Positions 1 through 8,645 of a DNA stretch of 64,000 nt are shown piece by piece. Each line of letters begins with the position of its first letter. Position 1 is the stretch's first letter. The translations under genes and the position numbers were made by a program. The notes beneath the pieces are model-generated. The model saw only the letters and a program-made list of their open reading frames with translations. It had not been told where the DNA came from and did not search any database. The DNA is from Enterobacter hormaechei ATCC 49162 (lineage in GTDB: Bacteria > Pseudomonadota > Gammaproteobacteria > Enterobacterales > Enterobacteriaceae), in the NCBI RefSeq assembly GCF_001875655.1, contig NZ_MKEQ01000001.1, forward strand, positions 2,356,001 to 2,420,000, written 5' to 3'.

Positions 1-1212
1 ATTCTGCGTAACCGTATCTCCGGCCTCGGCAAGAACCGCAAAACCGCGGTATTCCCGAAGCTGGTGTTCGCGATCCGCGACGGCCTGAACCACAAATTTG
101 GCGACCCGAACTACGACATCAAACAGCTGGCGCTGGAGTGCGCGAGCAAGCGCATGTACCCGGACATCCTGAACTACGATCAGGTAGTGAAAGTAACCGG
201 TTCGTTTAAGACACCGATGGGCTGCCGCAGCTTCCTCGGCGTGTACGAAGATGAAAACGGCGAGCAGATCCACGACGGGCGCAACAACCTGGGCGTGATC
301 AGCCTGAACCTGCCGCGCATCGCCCTGGAAGCCAAAGGTGATGAAGCGGCCTTCTGGACGCTGCTGGATGAGCGCCTTCAGCTGGCACGTAAGGCGCTGA
401 TGACCCGCATCGCCCGCCTTGAAGGGGTCAAAGCCCGCGTCGCGCCAATTCTCTATATGGAAGGGGCCTGCGGCGTGCGCCTGAAAGCGGATGATGACGT
501 GTCGGAGATCTTCAAAAACGGTCGCGCGTCGATCTCTCTCGGCTATATCGGCATTCACGAAACGATTAACGCACTGTTTAGCAACAAGCACATCTATGAC
601 AACGACGCCCTGCGTGAAAAAGGCATCGCGATTGTGCAGCGCCTGCGCGATGCGGTAGATCAGTGGAAAGACGAGACCGGCTACGGTTTCAGCCTGTACA
701 GCACGCCGAGCGAAAACCTCTGCGATCGCTTCTGCCGTCTGGATACCGCCGAGTTCGGCATCGTGGAAGGGGTGACCGACAAAGGTTACTACACCAACAG
801 CTTCCACCTCGACGTGGAGAAGAAGGTGAACCCGTACGACAAGATCGACTTCGAGGCGGCCTATCCGCCTGTCGCCAGCGGCGGTTTTATCTGCTACGGC
901 GAGTACCCGAACATTCAGCACAACCTGAAGGCGCTGGAAGACGTGTGGGATTACAGCTATCAGCACGTGCCGTATTACGGGACCAACACGCCAATCGACG
1001 AGTGCTACGAGTGCGGCTTTACCGGTGAGTTTGAGTGCACCAGCAAAGGCTTCACCTGCCCGAAATGCGGTAATCACGATGCCGCCCGCGTCTCCGTGAC
1101 CCGCCGCGTGTGCGGCTATCTCGGCAGCCCGGATGCCCGCCCGTTTAACGCCGGTAAGCAGGAAGAGGTGAAGCGCCGCGTGAAGCATCTGGGGAATGGG
1201 CAGATCGGGTAA
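1..1212 (+). CDS. nrdD: Anaerobic ribonucleoside-triphosphate reductase, C-terminal part (NrdD)
   Basis: This is the 3' end of the large glycyl-radical subunit that reduces ribonucleoside triphosphates to dNTPs without oxygen, using formate as reductant. The reading frame is open from base 1, so the start lies outside the window and 403 codons are visible. Near the C-terminus two Cys-X2-Cys pairs (CYEC and CPKC) form the structural zinc site. They are followed by RRVCGYLG, the glycyl-radical loop whose glycine carries the radical. The activase gene nrdG follows on the same strand, as in E. coli. Identification is firm; only the N-terminal half is missing. Confidence 0.97.
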   Translation: MLRNRISGLGKNRKTAVFPKLVFAIRDGLNHKFGDPNYDIKQLALECASKRMYPDILNYDQVVKVTGSFKTPMGCRSFLGVYEDENGEQIHDGRNNLGVISLNLPRIALEAKGDEAAFWTLLDERLQLARKALMTRIARLEGVKARVAPILYMEGACGVRLKADDDVSEIFKNGRASISLGYIGIHETINALFSNKHIYDNDALREKGIAIVQRLRDAVDQWKDETGYGFSLYSTPSENLCDRFCRLDTAEFGIVEGVTDKGYYTNSFHLDVEKKVNPYDKIDFEAAYPPVASGGFICYGEYPNIQHNLKALEDVWDYSYQHVPYYGTNTPIDECYECGFTGEFECTSKGFTCPKCGNHDAARVSVTRRVCGYLGSPDARPFNAGKQEEVKRRVKHLGNGQIG

Positions 1213-1229
1213 TCCGCTGCCACGTTAAT

Positions 1230-1305
1230 GCCCGGTGGCGCTGCGCTTACCGGGCCTACGGACCGCTCTCTTTTGTAGGCCGGGTAAGCGCAGCGCCACC
1301 CGGCG
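1230..1305. repeat. BIME: two REP units in inverted orientation between nrdD and nrdG
   Basis: The arm starting gcccggtggcgctgcgctta is followed about 15 bases later by its near-perfect reverse complement, ending in gcgccacccggcg. Both arms carry the enterobacterial REP core (CCGGGTAAGCGCAGCGCCACCCGG type) with the flanking GTAGG tail. Transcribed, the pair would fold into one long hairpin. It sits inside the nrdDG transcription unit and ends 12 bases before the nrdG start, so it could protect the nrdD mRNA or lower nrdG expression. Confidence 0.9.
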
Positions 1306-1317
1306 TGGTTATTCGCG

Positions 1318-1782
1318 ATGAACTATCACCAGTACTACCCCGTCGACATCGTTAACGGTCCCGGCACCCGCTGCACCCTGTTTGTATCAGGCTGCGTTCA
1401 CGAGTGCCCCGGCTGCTACAACAAAAGCACCTGGCGCCTGAACTCGGGTATGCCGTTCACCGCGGAGATGGAAGATCGCATCATCAACGACCTGAACGAC
1501 ACCCGCATCAAACGCCAGGGGATCTCACTTTCCGGCGGCGACCCGCTCCATCCGCAAAACGTGCCAGCGATCCTGAAGCTGGTAAAACGCATCCGCCGCG
1601 AGTGCGCGGGAAAAGATATCTGGGTCTGGACGGGCTATAAGCTGGATGAACTGAATGCGCAGCAGAGGGAAGTGGTGGATCTGATTAACGTCCTGGTCGA
1701 CGGCAAGTTCGTGCAGGATTTAAAAGATCCTATGCTTATCTGGCGCGGCAGCAGCAACCAGGTTGTGCATCATCTGCGTTGA
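1318..1782 (+). CDS. nrdG: Anaerobic ribonucleotide reductase activase (NrdG)
   Basis: Radical-SAM enzyme of 154 residues, the same length as E. coli NrdG. It uses S-adenosylmethionine and a 4Fe-4S cluster to generate the glycyl radical on NrdD. The cluster motif is visible as CVHECPGCYN, and a SAM-binding SGGDPL motif follows near the middle. The ATG at 1318 gives the family N-terminus MNYHQYYPVD. No convincing Shine-Dalgarno sequence precedes it, because the REP hairpin lies immediately upstream. This suggests weak independent initiation or coupling to the nrdD message. Confidence 0.97.
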   Translation: MNYHQYYPVDIVNGPGTRCTLFVSGCVHECPGCYNKSTWRLNSGMPFTAEMEDRIINDLNDTRIKRQGISLSGGDPLHPQNVPAILKLVKRIRRECAGKDIWVWTGYKLDELNAQQREVVDLINVLVDGKFVQDLKDPMLIWRGSSNQVVHHLR

Positions 1783-1786
1783 ATGA

Positions 1787-1809
1787 AGGCGGATATCCTC
1801 AGTCCGCCT
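1787..1809. terminator. Possible weak convergent terminator hairpin
   Basis: AGGCGGA and TCCGCCT form a 7-bp stem with a 9-base loop between the convergent nrdG and regulator genes. No U-run follows on either strand, so intrinsic termination here is uncertain. Confidence 0.35.
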
Positions 1810-1814
1810 GAACG

Positions 1815-3725
1815 TCAAAACCGACTCAAACTCTCCATCGCCACCGCCTTGAATGCCGCGAAATCCTCGCACTGGCACAGGCGCGCCATCGCCCGTTCAC
1901 GCAGGAAGGTGACAAAGATGTCGTAAATCGCCATTGCCTCTTCGTACTCGCTTTTGCTGATGGCGAGCAGGAAGATGACATGGGCAGTTTCATCTCCCCA
2001 CGGAATGCCCTGCGGCGCCAGCACGGTATAGACCACCGTTTTTTGCGCCAGCAGGCCGAGGGAGTGCGGCAGTGCAATGCCGTCGCCAAGCATGGTGCTG
2101 ACGATGGCTTCACGCTCGATGACCGAATCCAGAAACTCCGCGCCGACAAAACCTTCGCCTTCAAGCTGCCCGCACAGTTCGCGGAACAGCGTTTGCTGGT
2201 CGACAGGCTTGTCGAGAATGCGGAAATGGGCCGCGTCGAAGTATTTCTCCAGCATCCACGGGCGGGTGCGGTCCACCAGCACCAGCTTGCCGATCTGCTC
2301 TAACTGATAATCGGTCGGGAACGGGGCGATCATCACCACCGGTTTGGATTTTTCGCTCACGCGGGCGGTGGAGATCACAAAGTCTTCACCGATGGCATCG
2401 GCAAGCTCGTACTCGCGCAGGGTGAGTGTGCGCGTCACCTCAATCTGCGGGTATTTACGCTGAAGCACGGCCTCGATCATGCGCACCATCGCGTTACCGG
2501 CGTCGCACACCAGCAGCACGCGCGGCTGGCGCTGGTAGCCGATGTTGTAATGGCGCTCCAGCCCGACGCCGATATGCAGCACCAGAAAACCAATTTCGTT
2601 TTCGCTGATCACATACGGGGTGTATTTGCCCCAGCTCGACACCGCCGCCAGCGTCATATCCCACGCCATCGGGTAGTGCTGCTTGATGTTATCCAGCAGC
2701 GGATTGGGGATCATGATTTGATACCGCACGCGGGTGATCATGGTTTTGATGTGCGTGAGCAGATCCGCATGCAGTTGCTCATCGCTGAGCAGGTTGTAGT
2801 TATAGTGGGTATTGATGTAGCGCAGAATGTAGTTGACCAGGGCTTCGTCGTCGTCGGCGTTAATCGCGCTCGGGGCGATCTCCTGGATCTGCCGCGCCGC
2901 AATGTGCACGCACAGCCAGCTCTCTTCGGAAGGCGACAGCGCTTTGCCCGCCAGCTCCTGGATAGCCACCGCGATATCTTTCGCCGCCTCGCGCACGTTC
3001 TCTTCCACGTCTTCCGCGTGAAACTCCGGCAGCGGATAGCCCTCGCTGATACGGCGCACCGACACCGCACAGTACAGCCGCAGGAACAGTTCGCCTTCGT
3101 CGGTCAGGCGAATATGATGGCGCGTCAGCGCGTCGTGCAGCACCGGCACCATCTTTTCCGCCACGCCTGCGTTGAGCGCCACGTCGGTCACCAGCGGGTT
3201 CAGGCTGTCCTGCTGCGCCAGCTCCCACAGGAGGTCGGTCAGGCAGGCGCGGATCGCCATCTCGCTGCCAAACAGCTTCATGCCATGGCGCGGGCGGGTT
3301 TCCAGCGTCAGGTTGTAACGATGAAACCACTCACGCACTTCCACCATGTCGCTCTGCAAGGTGGCCCGGCTGACGAACCACTCATCGGCCAGATCCTCCA
3401 GCTTGAGAGAAAAGGCTGACGTCAGAAAACGCACCACCAGATAGTGCACACGCTCTGGTCCGGTTTGCGGAATGCGCAGCGCGCGCGGATGGGATGCCTG
3501 CAATTGTTGATAGCGCGCCACATCATTAATTTTGAGCTGATAGCCGTTGCCCCGGCTCAAAATGAACTGCGCGCCGTGGCTGGCCAGCAGCGCGTTCAGG
3601 GCGGTGATATCCGCCCGGACGGTTCGCGTGGAGACCGACAGCCGCTGCGCCAGCTCGTCCTGCGGCAGCGTCTCGTTTTGCAACAGATCGAAAAGTTGCG
3701 CTAAACGTTGGTTCGGAAATCGCAC
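1815..3725 (-). CDS. PRD-containing transcriptional activator with EIIB- and EIIA-like domains
   Basis: 636-residue regulator of the MtlR/BglG-like group. An N-terminal winged HTH (roughly residues 1-65, with STRTVRADI as recognition helix) replaces the RNA-binding CAT domain, so it probably binds DNA rather than acting as an antiterminator. Two PRD modules follow (about 170-400). Next is an EIIB-like domain with a cysteine P-loop (VCDAGNAMV) and a C-terminal EIIA-2 domain with the phosphorylatable histidine in GIALPHS. Such proteins are controlled by PTS phosphorylation. It is the last gene of the ten-gene minus-strand array, 19 bases after the lactonase, and is the likely regulator of that array. 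The target and inducer are inferred, not shown. Confidence 0.88.
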   Translation of the reverse strand: MRFPNQRLAQLFDLLQNETLPQDELAQRLSVSTRTVRADITALNALLASHGAQFILSRGNGYQLKINDVARYQQLQASHPRALRIPQTGPERVHYLVVRFLTSAFSLKLEDLADEWFVSRATLQSDMVEVREWFHRYNLTLETRPRHGMKLFGSEMAIRACLTDLLWELAQQDSLNPLVTDVALNAGVAEKMVPVLHDALTRHHIRLTDEGELFLRLYCAVSVRRISEGYPLPEFHAEDVEENVREAAKDIAVAIQELAGKALSPSEESWLCVHIAARQIQEIAPSAINADDDEALVNYILRYINTHYNYNLLSDEQLHADLLTHIKTMITRVRYQIMIPNPLLDNIKQHYPMAWDMTLAAVSSWGKYTPYVISENEIGFLVLHIGVGLERHYNIGYQRQPRVLLVCDAGNAMVRMIEAVLQRKYPQIEVTRTLTLREYELADAIGEDFVISTARVSEKSKPVVMIAPFPTDYQLEQIGKLVLVDRTRPWMLEKYFDAAHFRILDKPVDQQTLFRELCGQLEGEGFVGAEFLDSVIEREAIVSTMLGDGIALPHSLGLLAQKTVVYTVLAPQGIPWGDETAHVIFLLAISKSEYEEAMAIYDIFVTFLRERAMARLCQCEDFAAFKAVAMESLSRF

Positions 3726-3744
3726 GTCGTTGTCCTCTTACTGC

Positions 3745-4881
3745 TCAGGGTGAAATGACCATCTGGGATGGGCTGCCGACCGGGGTATAGTCTGGCCCGG
3801 CGCTCAGCTTGCCGTCCGGCGCCACGCGGAAACGGGTAATGTTGTCGCTGCGCTGGTTCATGACGTACAGCCAGCGCCCCTGCTTATCGAGGGTCAGGGT
3901 GCGCGGATAGTCGCCCCGCGTCCAGACATCGTCCTGATGCGTCAGCGTCCCCTCCGCCGTTACGGTAAAGTGCCCGATGCTGTTATGCAAACGGTTAGCG
4001 ACATACAGCTGTTTCCCGTCGGCGCTTAGCGCCAGCCCGGCAGCAAAACTGGTGCCTTTATAACCGTCCGGCAGGGCTGAAACCGTTTTACCCTCTTTCA
4101 GCCTGCCATTGCTGTCCAGCGCATAATGGGTGAGCGTAGACGCCTCTTCGTTAATCAGCCACAGGGCATCGCCCTTCGGCGTAAAGACGAAGTGGCGCGG
4201 CCCGGCCCCTTTCGACGAGGCACTGATAAACGGCGGATCGTTCGGGGTCAGCTTTCCTGTTTGATCGTCAAAACGGTACTGATAGATGCGATCCAGCCCA
4301 AGATCGGTGGAAAACACGTATTTACCGCTCGGATCGGCGGCGATCATATGCGCATGCGGGCCGTTGTGATCGCTGATGGCAAAGCTACCCTCAACAGCCG
4401 CTTCCGGCTTCGCCGCGCCCGGTTCGCCCCGATCCTGATGGGTGTCAGTAGCCTCACCCAGGCTGCCGTCTGCGTTAACGGGCAGCACCGCGACAGTTCC
4501 GCTGACGTAGTTCGCCACCAGCAGGTGTTTGCCGTTTGGCGTCAGCGAAAGATAGACCGGACCGGCACCGCCGGAGGCCACCTGATTCAGCTCGCTCAGA
4601 TCACCGTTATCCTCCACCCGCAGCGCCTGCACCACGCCCTGCTCCACTTCGCTTGCCAGATACAGCGTCTTGCCGTCGTGCGAGACGGTCAGCTGCGCGG
4701 CGTTCGGCAATTTGCTCACCAGCGTTTTGTTACTCAACGCGCCGGTTTGCGGATCGACGGTAAAGCGGTACAGCCCTTCGCCGTTGGGATTATAGGTGCC
4801 GATCCAGGCGTACTGGGTCTGGGCGATAGCAGAGGTAGCAAGCAAAGAGAGTGAAGCGACAAGCAGGTTACGGGTGTGCAT
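3745..4881 (-). CDS. Exported beta-propeller lactonase (6-phosphogluconolactonase-like family)
   Basis: 378-residue protein of the lactonase/YVTN beta-propeller family. A clear Sec signal peptide (positive MHTRN, hydrophobic core, cleavage near AIA-QTQ at residue 20) predicts a periplasmic enzyme, unlike cytoplasmic Pgl. Family motifs include GPHAHM and GAGPRHFVF, which contribute active-site residues in this fold, with repeated blade segments such as SADGKQLYVANR. It lies between the KDPG-aldolase-like gene and the PRD regulator on the same strand. A role in opening a sugar-acid lactone before uptake is an inference from that context. The substrate is unknown. Confidence 0.85.
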   Translation of the reverse strand: MHTRNLLVASLSLLATSAIAQTQYAWIGTYNPNGEGLYRFTVDPQTGALSNKTLVSKLPNAAQLTVSHDGKTLYLASEVEQGVVQALRVEDNGDLSELNQVASGGAGPVYLSLTPNGKHLLVANYVSGTVAVLPVNADGSLGEATDTHQDRGEPGAAKPEAAVEGSFAISDHNGPHAHMIAADPSGKYVFSTDLGLDRIYQYRFDDQTGKLTPNDPPFISASSKGAGPRHFVFTPKGDALWLINEEASTLTHYALDSNGRLKEGKTVSALPDGYKGTSFAAGLALSADGKQLYVANRLHNSIGHFTVTAEGTLTHQDDVWTRGDYPRTLTLDKQGRWLYVMNQRSDNITRFRVAPDGKLSAGPDYTPVGSPSQMVISP

Positions 4882-4911
4882 GGTGGCTCCTTGGATTTGT
4901 GCGGTGTTTCA

Positions 4912-4961
4912 CCCCCTCACCCTAACCCTCTCCCCTTTGGGGAGAGGGCCGGGGTGAGGGG
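4912..4961. repeat. Intergenic palindromic repeat (CCCTCACCC...GGGTGAGGG type)
   Basis: A long imperfect palindrome: cccctcaccctaaccctctc pairs with its complement ending ggggtgagggg around a central CCCTTTGGGG. The same family occurs at 13211-13246 and, doubled, at 21078-21194. It separates the aldolase gene from the lactonase gene and may attenuate or process the transcript. Confidence 0.85.
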
Positions 4962-4975
4962 TGTAGTTTTTTTTG

Positions 4976-5716
4976 TTACTTCACCAACTTCTTCGTCATT
5001 TCCAGCAGGGTACGCACGTCTTCCGGACGCGTGTCGCCGCTGGCCTTGTCGATAATTGAACTGTAGATGTGCGGGATGATTTTGCTCACGCCCGCGTCAA
5101 GGGCGATCTGCAAGATCTCCTCATAGTTTTCCAGATCGATACCACCCGTCGGCTCCAGCCAGAAGTCGTGACGGGCGCAGGCTTCCGCCACCGCCTGATA
5201 TTCGTCACGGCACTTCAGGCCGCCCATCGGGAAGTACTTGATGGAGCTGCCGCCGAAATCTTTCAGCAGGGCAATGGCGGTTTCAACCGGCACAATGCCG
5301 TCCGGTGCCGTGCTGCTCAGCGGCCCGGTGGAGATTTTCACCATGCCGACGGTGCCGGTCGGGGAGACCAGGCCGTTGACCACCGACTCATTCTGCCCCA
5401 GCAGCGCGCGGCTGGTGGCCACGCCGGTAAAGACCTGGTTAACGTGCTGCGGCTGTACCTGGCGGGAGATTTCACTCACCATCGCCGACTGGTTCGGATC
5501 CCCCGCGCCCAGCCCCACGGAGAGCGCGTTATCAATCAGTGCCGCGTACTCACGCATATCGGCAACGGCGCTGGCCACGTCCGGGTAATTTTTGGAGAGC
5601 ACGCCCACCAGCACATGACCTTCCGCCGCCTCGTAAATGGCGCTGGCGTTGGCTTTCGATCCTGCCAGCACGTTCAGGCAGACACGGTCACGGTAAAAGT
5701 TGGGGGTCAGTTTCAT
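4976..5716 (-). CDS. KDPG aldolase family protein, DgaF-like (EF_0839 type)
   Basis: 246-residue TIM-barrel aldolase resembling DgaF, which splits 2-keto-3-deoxy-6-phosphogluconate into pyruvate and glyceraldehyde 3-phosphate in the Salmonella D-glucosaminate pathway. The segment GGSSIKYFPMGGLK contains the probable Schiff-base lysine and phosphate-contact glycines, and EPTGGID matches the C-terminal phosphate loop. Its start overlaps the stop of the upstream ammonia-lyase gene by 4 bases (ATGA), implying translational coupling. The family is clear. The exact substrate is inferred from the DgaE/DgaF pairing. Confidence 0.85.
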   Translation of the reverse strand: MKLTPNFYRDRVCLNVLAGSKANASAIYEAAEGHVLVGVLSKNYPDVASAVADMREYAALIDNALSVGLGAGDPNQSAMVSEISRQVQPQHVNQVFTGVATSRALLGQNESVVNGLVSPTGTVGMVKISTGPLSSTAPDGIVPVETAIALLKDFGGSSIKYFPMGGLKCRDEYQAVAEACARHDFWLEPTGGIDLENYEEILQIALDAGVSKIIPHIYSSIIDKASGDTRPEDVRTLLEMTKKLVK

Positions 5717-6831
5717 GCGTTTTTCTCCTGTCCTAATACTTCGCTAATGCGGCGGTACACGATGTTCAGCTGGTCAGCATTTACGCTGCGCACATCCGCT
5801 TCGATAATCCCTTCGTTGGCTTTATAGCCACGGAAGTAAATAGCATATTCGCCCTGCTTCAGCGCGTTCACCAGCTCACCGGTGCCGACGCCGGTGGTGG
5901 CTTCGTCAAACTTAATTTCGGTGCGGGCGATGTCACGCCCGGCACTGTCCCAGACCACGCGCGCGGTGACGCCGTTCAGGGTGTTGAGCGCGTCGATAAA
6001 CGGCGTCATCTTCGCCACCATCTCTGCACCGCTCTCTTTGGTCGCCGTCAGGTAGTGTTCGATGGCGCAGGTCAGGCCAAGAATCCCCTCTTTGCCCACC
6101 TTCATCGCGCGGCCAATGCCCGCCGTCTGGCGCTTCACCCACTCAACGTACCGGGTTTTGCCGATCACCAGCCCGCTGGTTGGGCCTTCAATCGCCTTCG
6201 CGCCGCTGTAGATCACCAGATCCGCGCCGGATCGGTAATAGGTATGCAGATCTTCTTCCGCCGCGGCATCAACGATCAGCGGCAGATCGTGCTTGCGCGC
6301 CACCACCGCCGCCTGCTCGACGCTGAGCATGCTTTTCTGCACGCAGTGGTGCGATTTAATGTAGAGGATCGCCGCCGTCCGCGGGGTGATCGCCGCCGCC
6401 AGCTGATCGGCGGAACATTCGTTGGCGTAGCCCGCCTCCACCAGCTTGCCGCCGCCCAGCGCCACCATGGTACCTACCGGCGCGCCAAAGTTGACGTTGT
6501 GGCCTTTCGGCAGGACGATCTCGTTGTTCTCAATCGGAGTGACGTGCAGGTTTTCCAGCAGCCAGTCGCTGTCTTTTACCAGCACCGCCGCCACGGACTG
6601 GGCAATGCCCGCCGACGCGCAGGAGACCACCGTCGCCCCTTCCACCTCCAGCAGCTTCGCAATGTATTCCCCGGTTTTGTTGACCAGATCCTTCATCTCG
6701 AAATAGTGATTCATGCCGTCCATCGCCGCCTGCACCACGTCCGGGCGCGGCGTGGAGACACCCAGCGCCGTCATGCGGCCAGAGGTGTTGATAACCTGCT
6801 TTAAGTTGTACTTCTCATAAATCGAAGGCAT
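5713..6831 (-). CDS. DgaE-like pyridoxal-phosphate ammonia lyase (SelA-related, EF_0838 type)
   Basis: 372-residue PLP enzyme of the SelA/DgaE group. In Salmonella, DgaE converts D-glucosaminate 6-phosphate to 2-keto-3-deoxy-6-phosphogluconate plus ammonia. The cofactor lysine is visible in YSGAKAIEGPTSG, preceded by the aspartate of LIVDAAAEED that contacts the pyridine nitrogen. The start overlaps the 3' end of the amidohydrolase gene by 17 bases, and the stop overlaps the aldolase start by 4. The three catabolic enzymes are therefore tightly coupled. Selenocysteine synthesis is unlikely because the partner genes are sugar-acid enzymes. Confidence 0.87.
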   Translation of the reverse strand: MPSIYEKYNLKQVINTSGRMTALGVSTPRPDVVQAAMDGMNHYFEMKDLVNKTGEYIAKLLEVEGATVVSCASAGIAQSVAAVLVKDSDWLLENLHVTPIENNEIVLPKGHNVNFGAPVGTMVALGGGKLVEAGYANECSADQLAAAITPRTAAILYIKSHHCVQKSMLSVEQAAVVARKHDLPLIVDAAAEEDLHTYYRSGADLVIYSGAKAIEGPTSGLVIGKTRYVEWVKRQTAGIGRAMKVGKEGILGLTCAIEHYLTATKESGAEMVAKMTPFIDALNTLNGVTARVVWDSAGRDIARTEIKFDEATTGVGTGELVNALKQGEYAIYFRGYKANEGIIEADVRSVNADQLNIVYRRISEVLGQEKNA

Positions 6832-7948
6832 GTTCCGTGCTCCCTTGTTCGGTCATGTAGCCCTTGCCCGCGCGGATCGCGGCAAGCGGCACCAGAAGGT
6901 GTTCAGTTTGCAGACTGTCGTTTTCAGCATCCGTCAGCACCGTCGGCTGGCGCTTGAGGGTAAACAGCGTCAGGTCGGCGTCGAGACCAGGCTGAATGCG
7001 GCCTTTGTGGGTCAGGCGCAGGCCGTCTGCGGCGTTGGCGGTGACGCAGTCAATCACCTGCGGCAACGACATGCCGATGGCGAGGAATTTCGACATTACG
7101 CTTGCCAGCGAGCCAACCGGGCCATTGATGCGGTTGCGGCAGTAGATATCCGAGCTGATGGTGTGCGGCAGAATGCCCATCGCGATGGCGCGTTTCGCCA
7201 CTTCAAAGCTGAAGCTCGCTGTGCCGTGGCCGACGTCCAGGCGCACGCCGCGCTTCAGGGCGGACGTAATGGACGCACGCAGCTCGCCGGAGGGCGTCAG
7301 AATGCGGTTTGGCTTGCCGTTGTAGCAGTGGGTGATGATGTCGCCTGAACTGAGCAATTCAGCAATTTCGTCGAGGTTCGGCGGGTTGTTGCCGATGTGC
7401 ACCATCAGCGGCAGATCGCCGTTCTCTTTCTGGATCGCTTTCGCCCGCTCCAGCGGCGTGATGCCGTTCTCACCGACCACGCTGCTGCTCATGCGCGCCT
7501 TCAGGCCGACGATAAAATCCGGGTGGCGCGTCACCGCCTGCTTCACCGCCTCGGCGTCAATATTCGCCATATTGGCCAGCTCGTTCTGGGCGATCAGCCC
7601 CACGCGGGAGATGTTCAGCAGGGCAAACACCTCGGTGGAGGCTTTGCGGGTGATGGCGTAAAAATCGTCCACGTCGTCGGCCCCGGTACTGCCCGCGTCC
7701 ACCACCGTGGTCACGCCGGTGGCAATGCCCACGCTGTCCGGCTCGTCGTGGTAAATCGGGGAGTTCGGGTAGCAGTGTACGTGGGAGTCAATCCAGCCTG
7801 CGCTGACGAACACGTCACCGTTAAGCTCAACCGTCTTGCGGGCGGGAGCGTCAATGTCGCCCGTCGCAGCGATCTTCCCGTCCTGAATGGCGATATCGGT
7901 CAGGGTATCGTCGGCAAGGCGCGCACGGCGCAGGAGTAAATCAAACAT
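6815..7948 (-). CDS. Amidohydrolase/deacetylase family metallohydrolase (EF_0837 / COG3964 type)
   Basis: 377-residue amidohydrolase-superfamily barrel. The binuclear metal site can be traced: HVH in GWIDSHVHCY, a probable carboxylated lysine in VGLKARMSS, histidines in LMVHIG and ITHCYNG, and the catalytic aspartate in SSDIYC. COG3964 members were once called dihydroorotases or adenine deaminases. Characterised ones hydrolyse acetyl esters or amides (recalled from the literature, not checked). Upstream of an amino-sugar-acid ammonia lyase, removal of an N-acetyl or other N-acyl group is the economical hypothesis. A 42-base gap follows the DUF4310 gene. Confidence 0.85.
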   Translation of the reverse strand: MFDLLLRRARLADDTLTDIAIQDGKIAATGDIDAPARKTVELNGDVFVSAGWIDSHVHCYPNSPIYHDEPDSVGIATGVTTVVDAGSTGADDVDDFYAITRKASTEVFALLNISRVGLIAQNELANMANIDAEAVKQAVTRHPDFIVGLKARMSSSVVGENGITPLERAKAIQKENGDLPLMVHIGNNPPNLDEIAELLSSGDIITHCYNGKPNRILTPSGELRASITSALKRGVRLDVGHGTASFSFEVAKRAIAMGILPHTISSDIYCRNRINGPVGSLASVMSKFLAIGMSLPQVIDCVTANAADGLRLTHKGRIQPGLDADLTLFTLKRQPTVLTDAENDSLQTEHLLVPLAAIRAGKGYMTEQGSTEHAFDL

Positions 7949-7990
7949 GGGGATCTCCTGAGAAGGCGGGCGCCGGAGCGCCCGCGGGTA

Positions 7991-8632
7991 TTAAAGGGCG
8001 ACCGGGAACAGCCAGCCCAAAATCATTGCGCCGAGGATGGCGCCACCGGTAATCGGCTTCTGCCAGATGTAGAACAGCAGCGCACCGACCAGAGAGCCAA
8101 CGCCGATGGGAATGGAGGCGGTCATGGCGCTGAGAATAATCAACGGCCCGAGGAAGCGGCCGGAGGCGTTACCCGCCCCCATCATCACGTCTGCGCCGTA
8201 GGTGGAGTTGCTCTGATTGATGGTGAACTTACGCGCCAGAATGATGACGTAGCCAATCGCCAGGCCAATCACCAGGCCGGTAATCAGCGAGGCAATGAAG
8301 TTGGTCACCGGGAACATGATCCCCGCGCCCAGCAGCAGCGCCGGAACGCCGAGGCCCACGCCGGTCTGGATCGCCCCGCCGATGTCGAGAATCCCCACCA
8401 GCGACCCTTCGATAATACGGGCGAACAGGAAGCTCGCGCCGAACGCCGCCACCGCGCCGTAGACGCCGGTATCGATTCCCGCTTTCAGCATCGCCACGAA
8501 GGCCACTTCGTTAAACGCGCCGATGCCGTAGAGGTAGTACATGTGCGTCCCGGCAAACACGCCGGAGGAGAGCAGGCCAACGAAGATCGGGAACGACCAG
8601 TCGGCATACCAAAAACCTTTATTCTGTTCCAT
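7991..8632 (-). CDS. DUF4310 membrane protein, putative transporter subunit (EF_0832/0833 group)
   Basis: 213-residue hydrophobic protein with about six predicted membrane segments and glycine-rich loops, for example GIGAFNEVAFVAML and GAIQTGVGLGVPALLLGAG. I recognise it as the DUF4310 family, which travels with DUF4311, DUF4312 and SFCGS proteins. No biochemical function is established to my knowledge. Conserved pairing with a second membrane protein and two small soluble proteins, next to catabolic enzymes, argues for a multicomponent permease. The gene starts 13 bases after the DUF4311 stop. Confidence 0.8.
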   Translation of the reverse strand: MEQNKGFWYADWSFPIFVGLLSSGVFAGTHMYYLYGIGAFNEVAFVAMLKAGIDTGVYGAVAAFGASFLFARIIEGSLVGILDIGGAIQTGVGLGVPALLLGAGIMFPVTNFIASLITGLVIGLAIGYVIILARKFTINQSNSTYGADVMMGAGNASGRFLGPLIILSAMTASIPIGVGSLVGALLFYIWQKPITGGAILGAMILGWLFPVAL

Positions 8633-8645
8633 GTCGAGGCTCCTG

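Noticed and set aside
2550..3419. 289-codon open frame on the plus strand
   Set aside because: It lies wholly antisense to the PRD regulator. Its Arg/His/Gln-rich composition is what the reverse frame of a GC-rich gene gives, and no start site or family motif is present.
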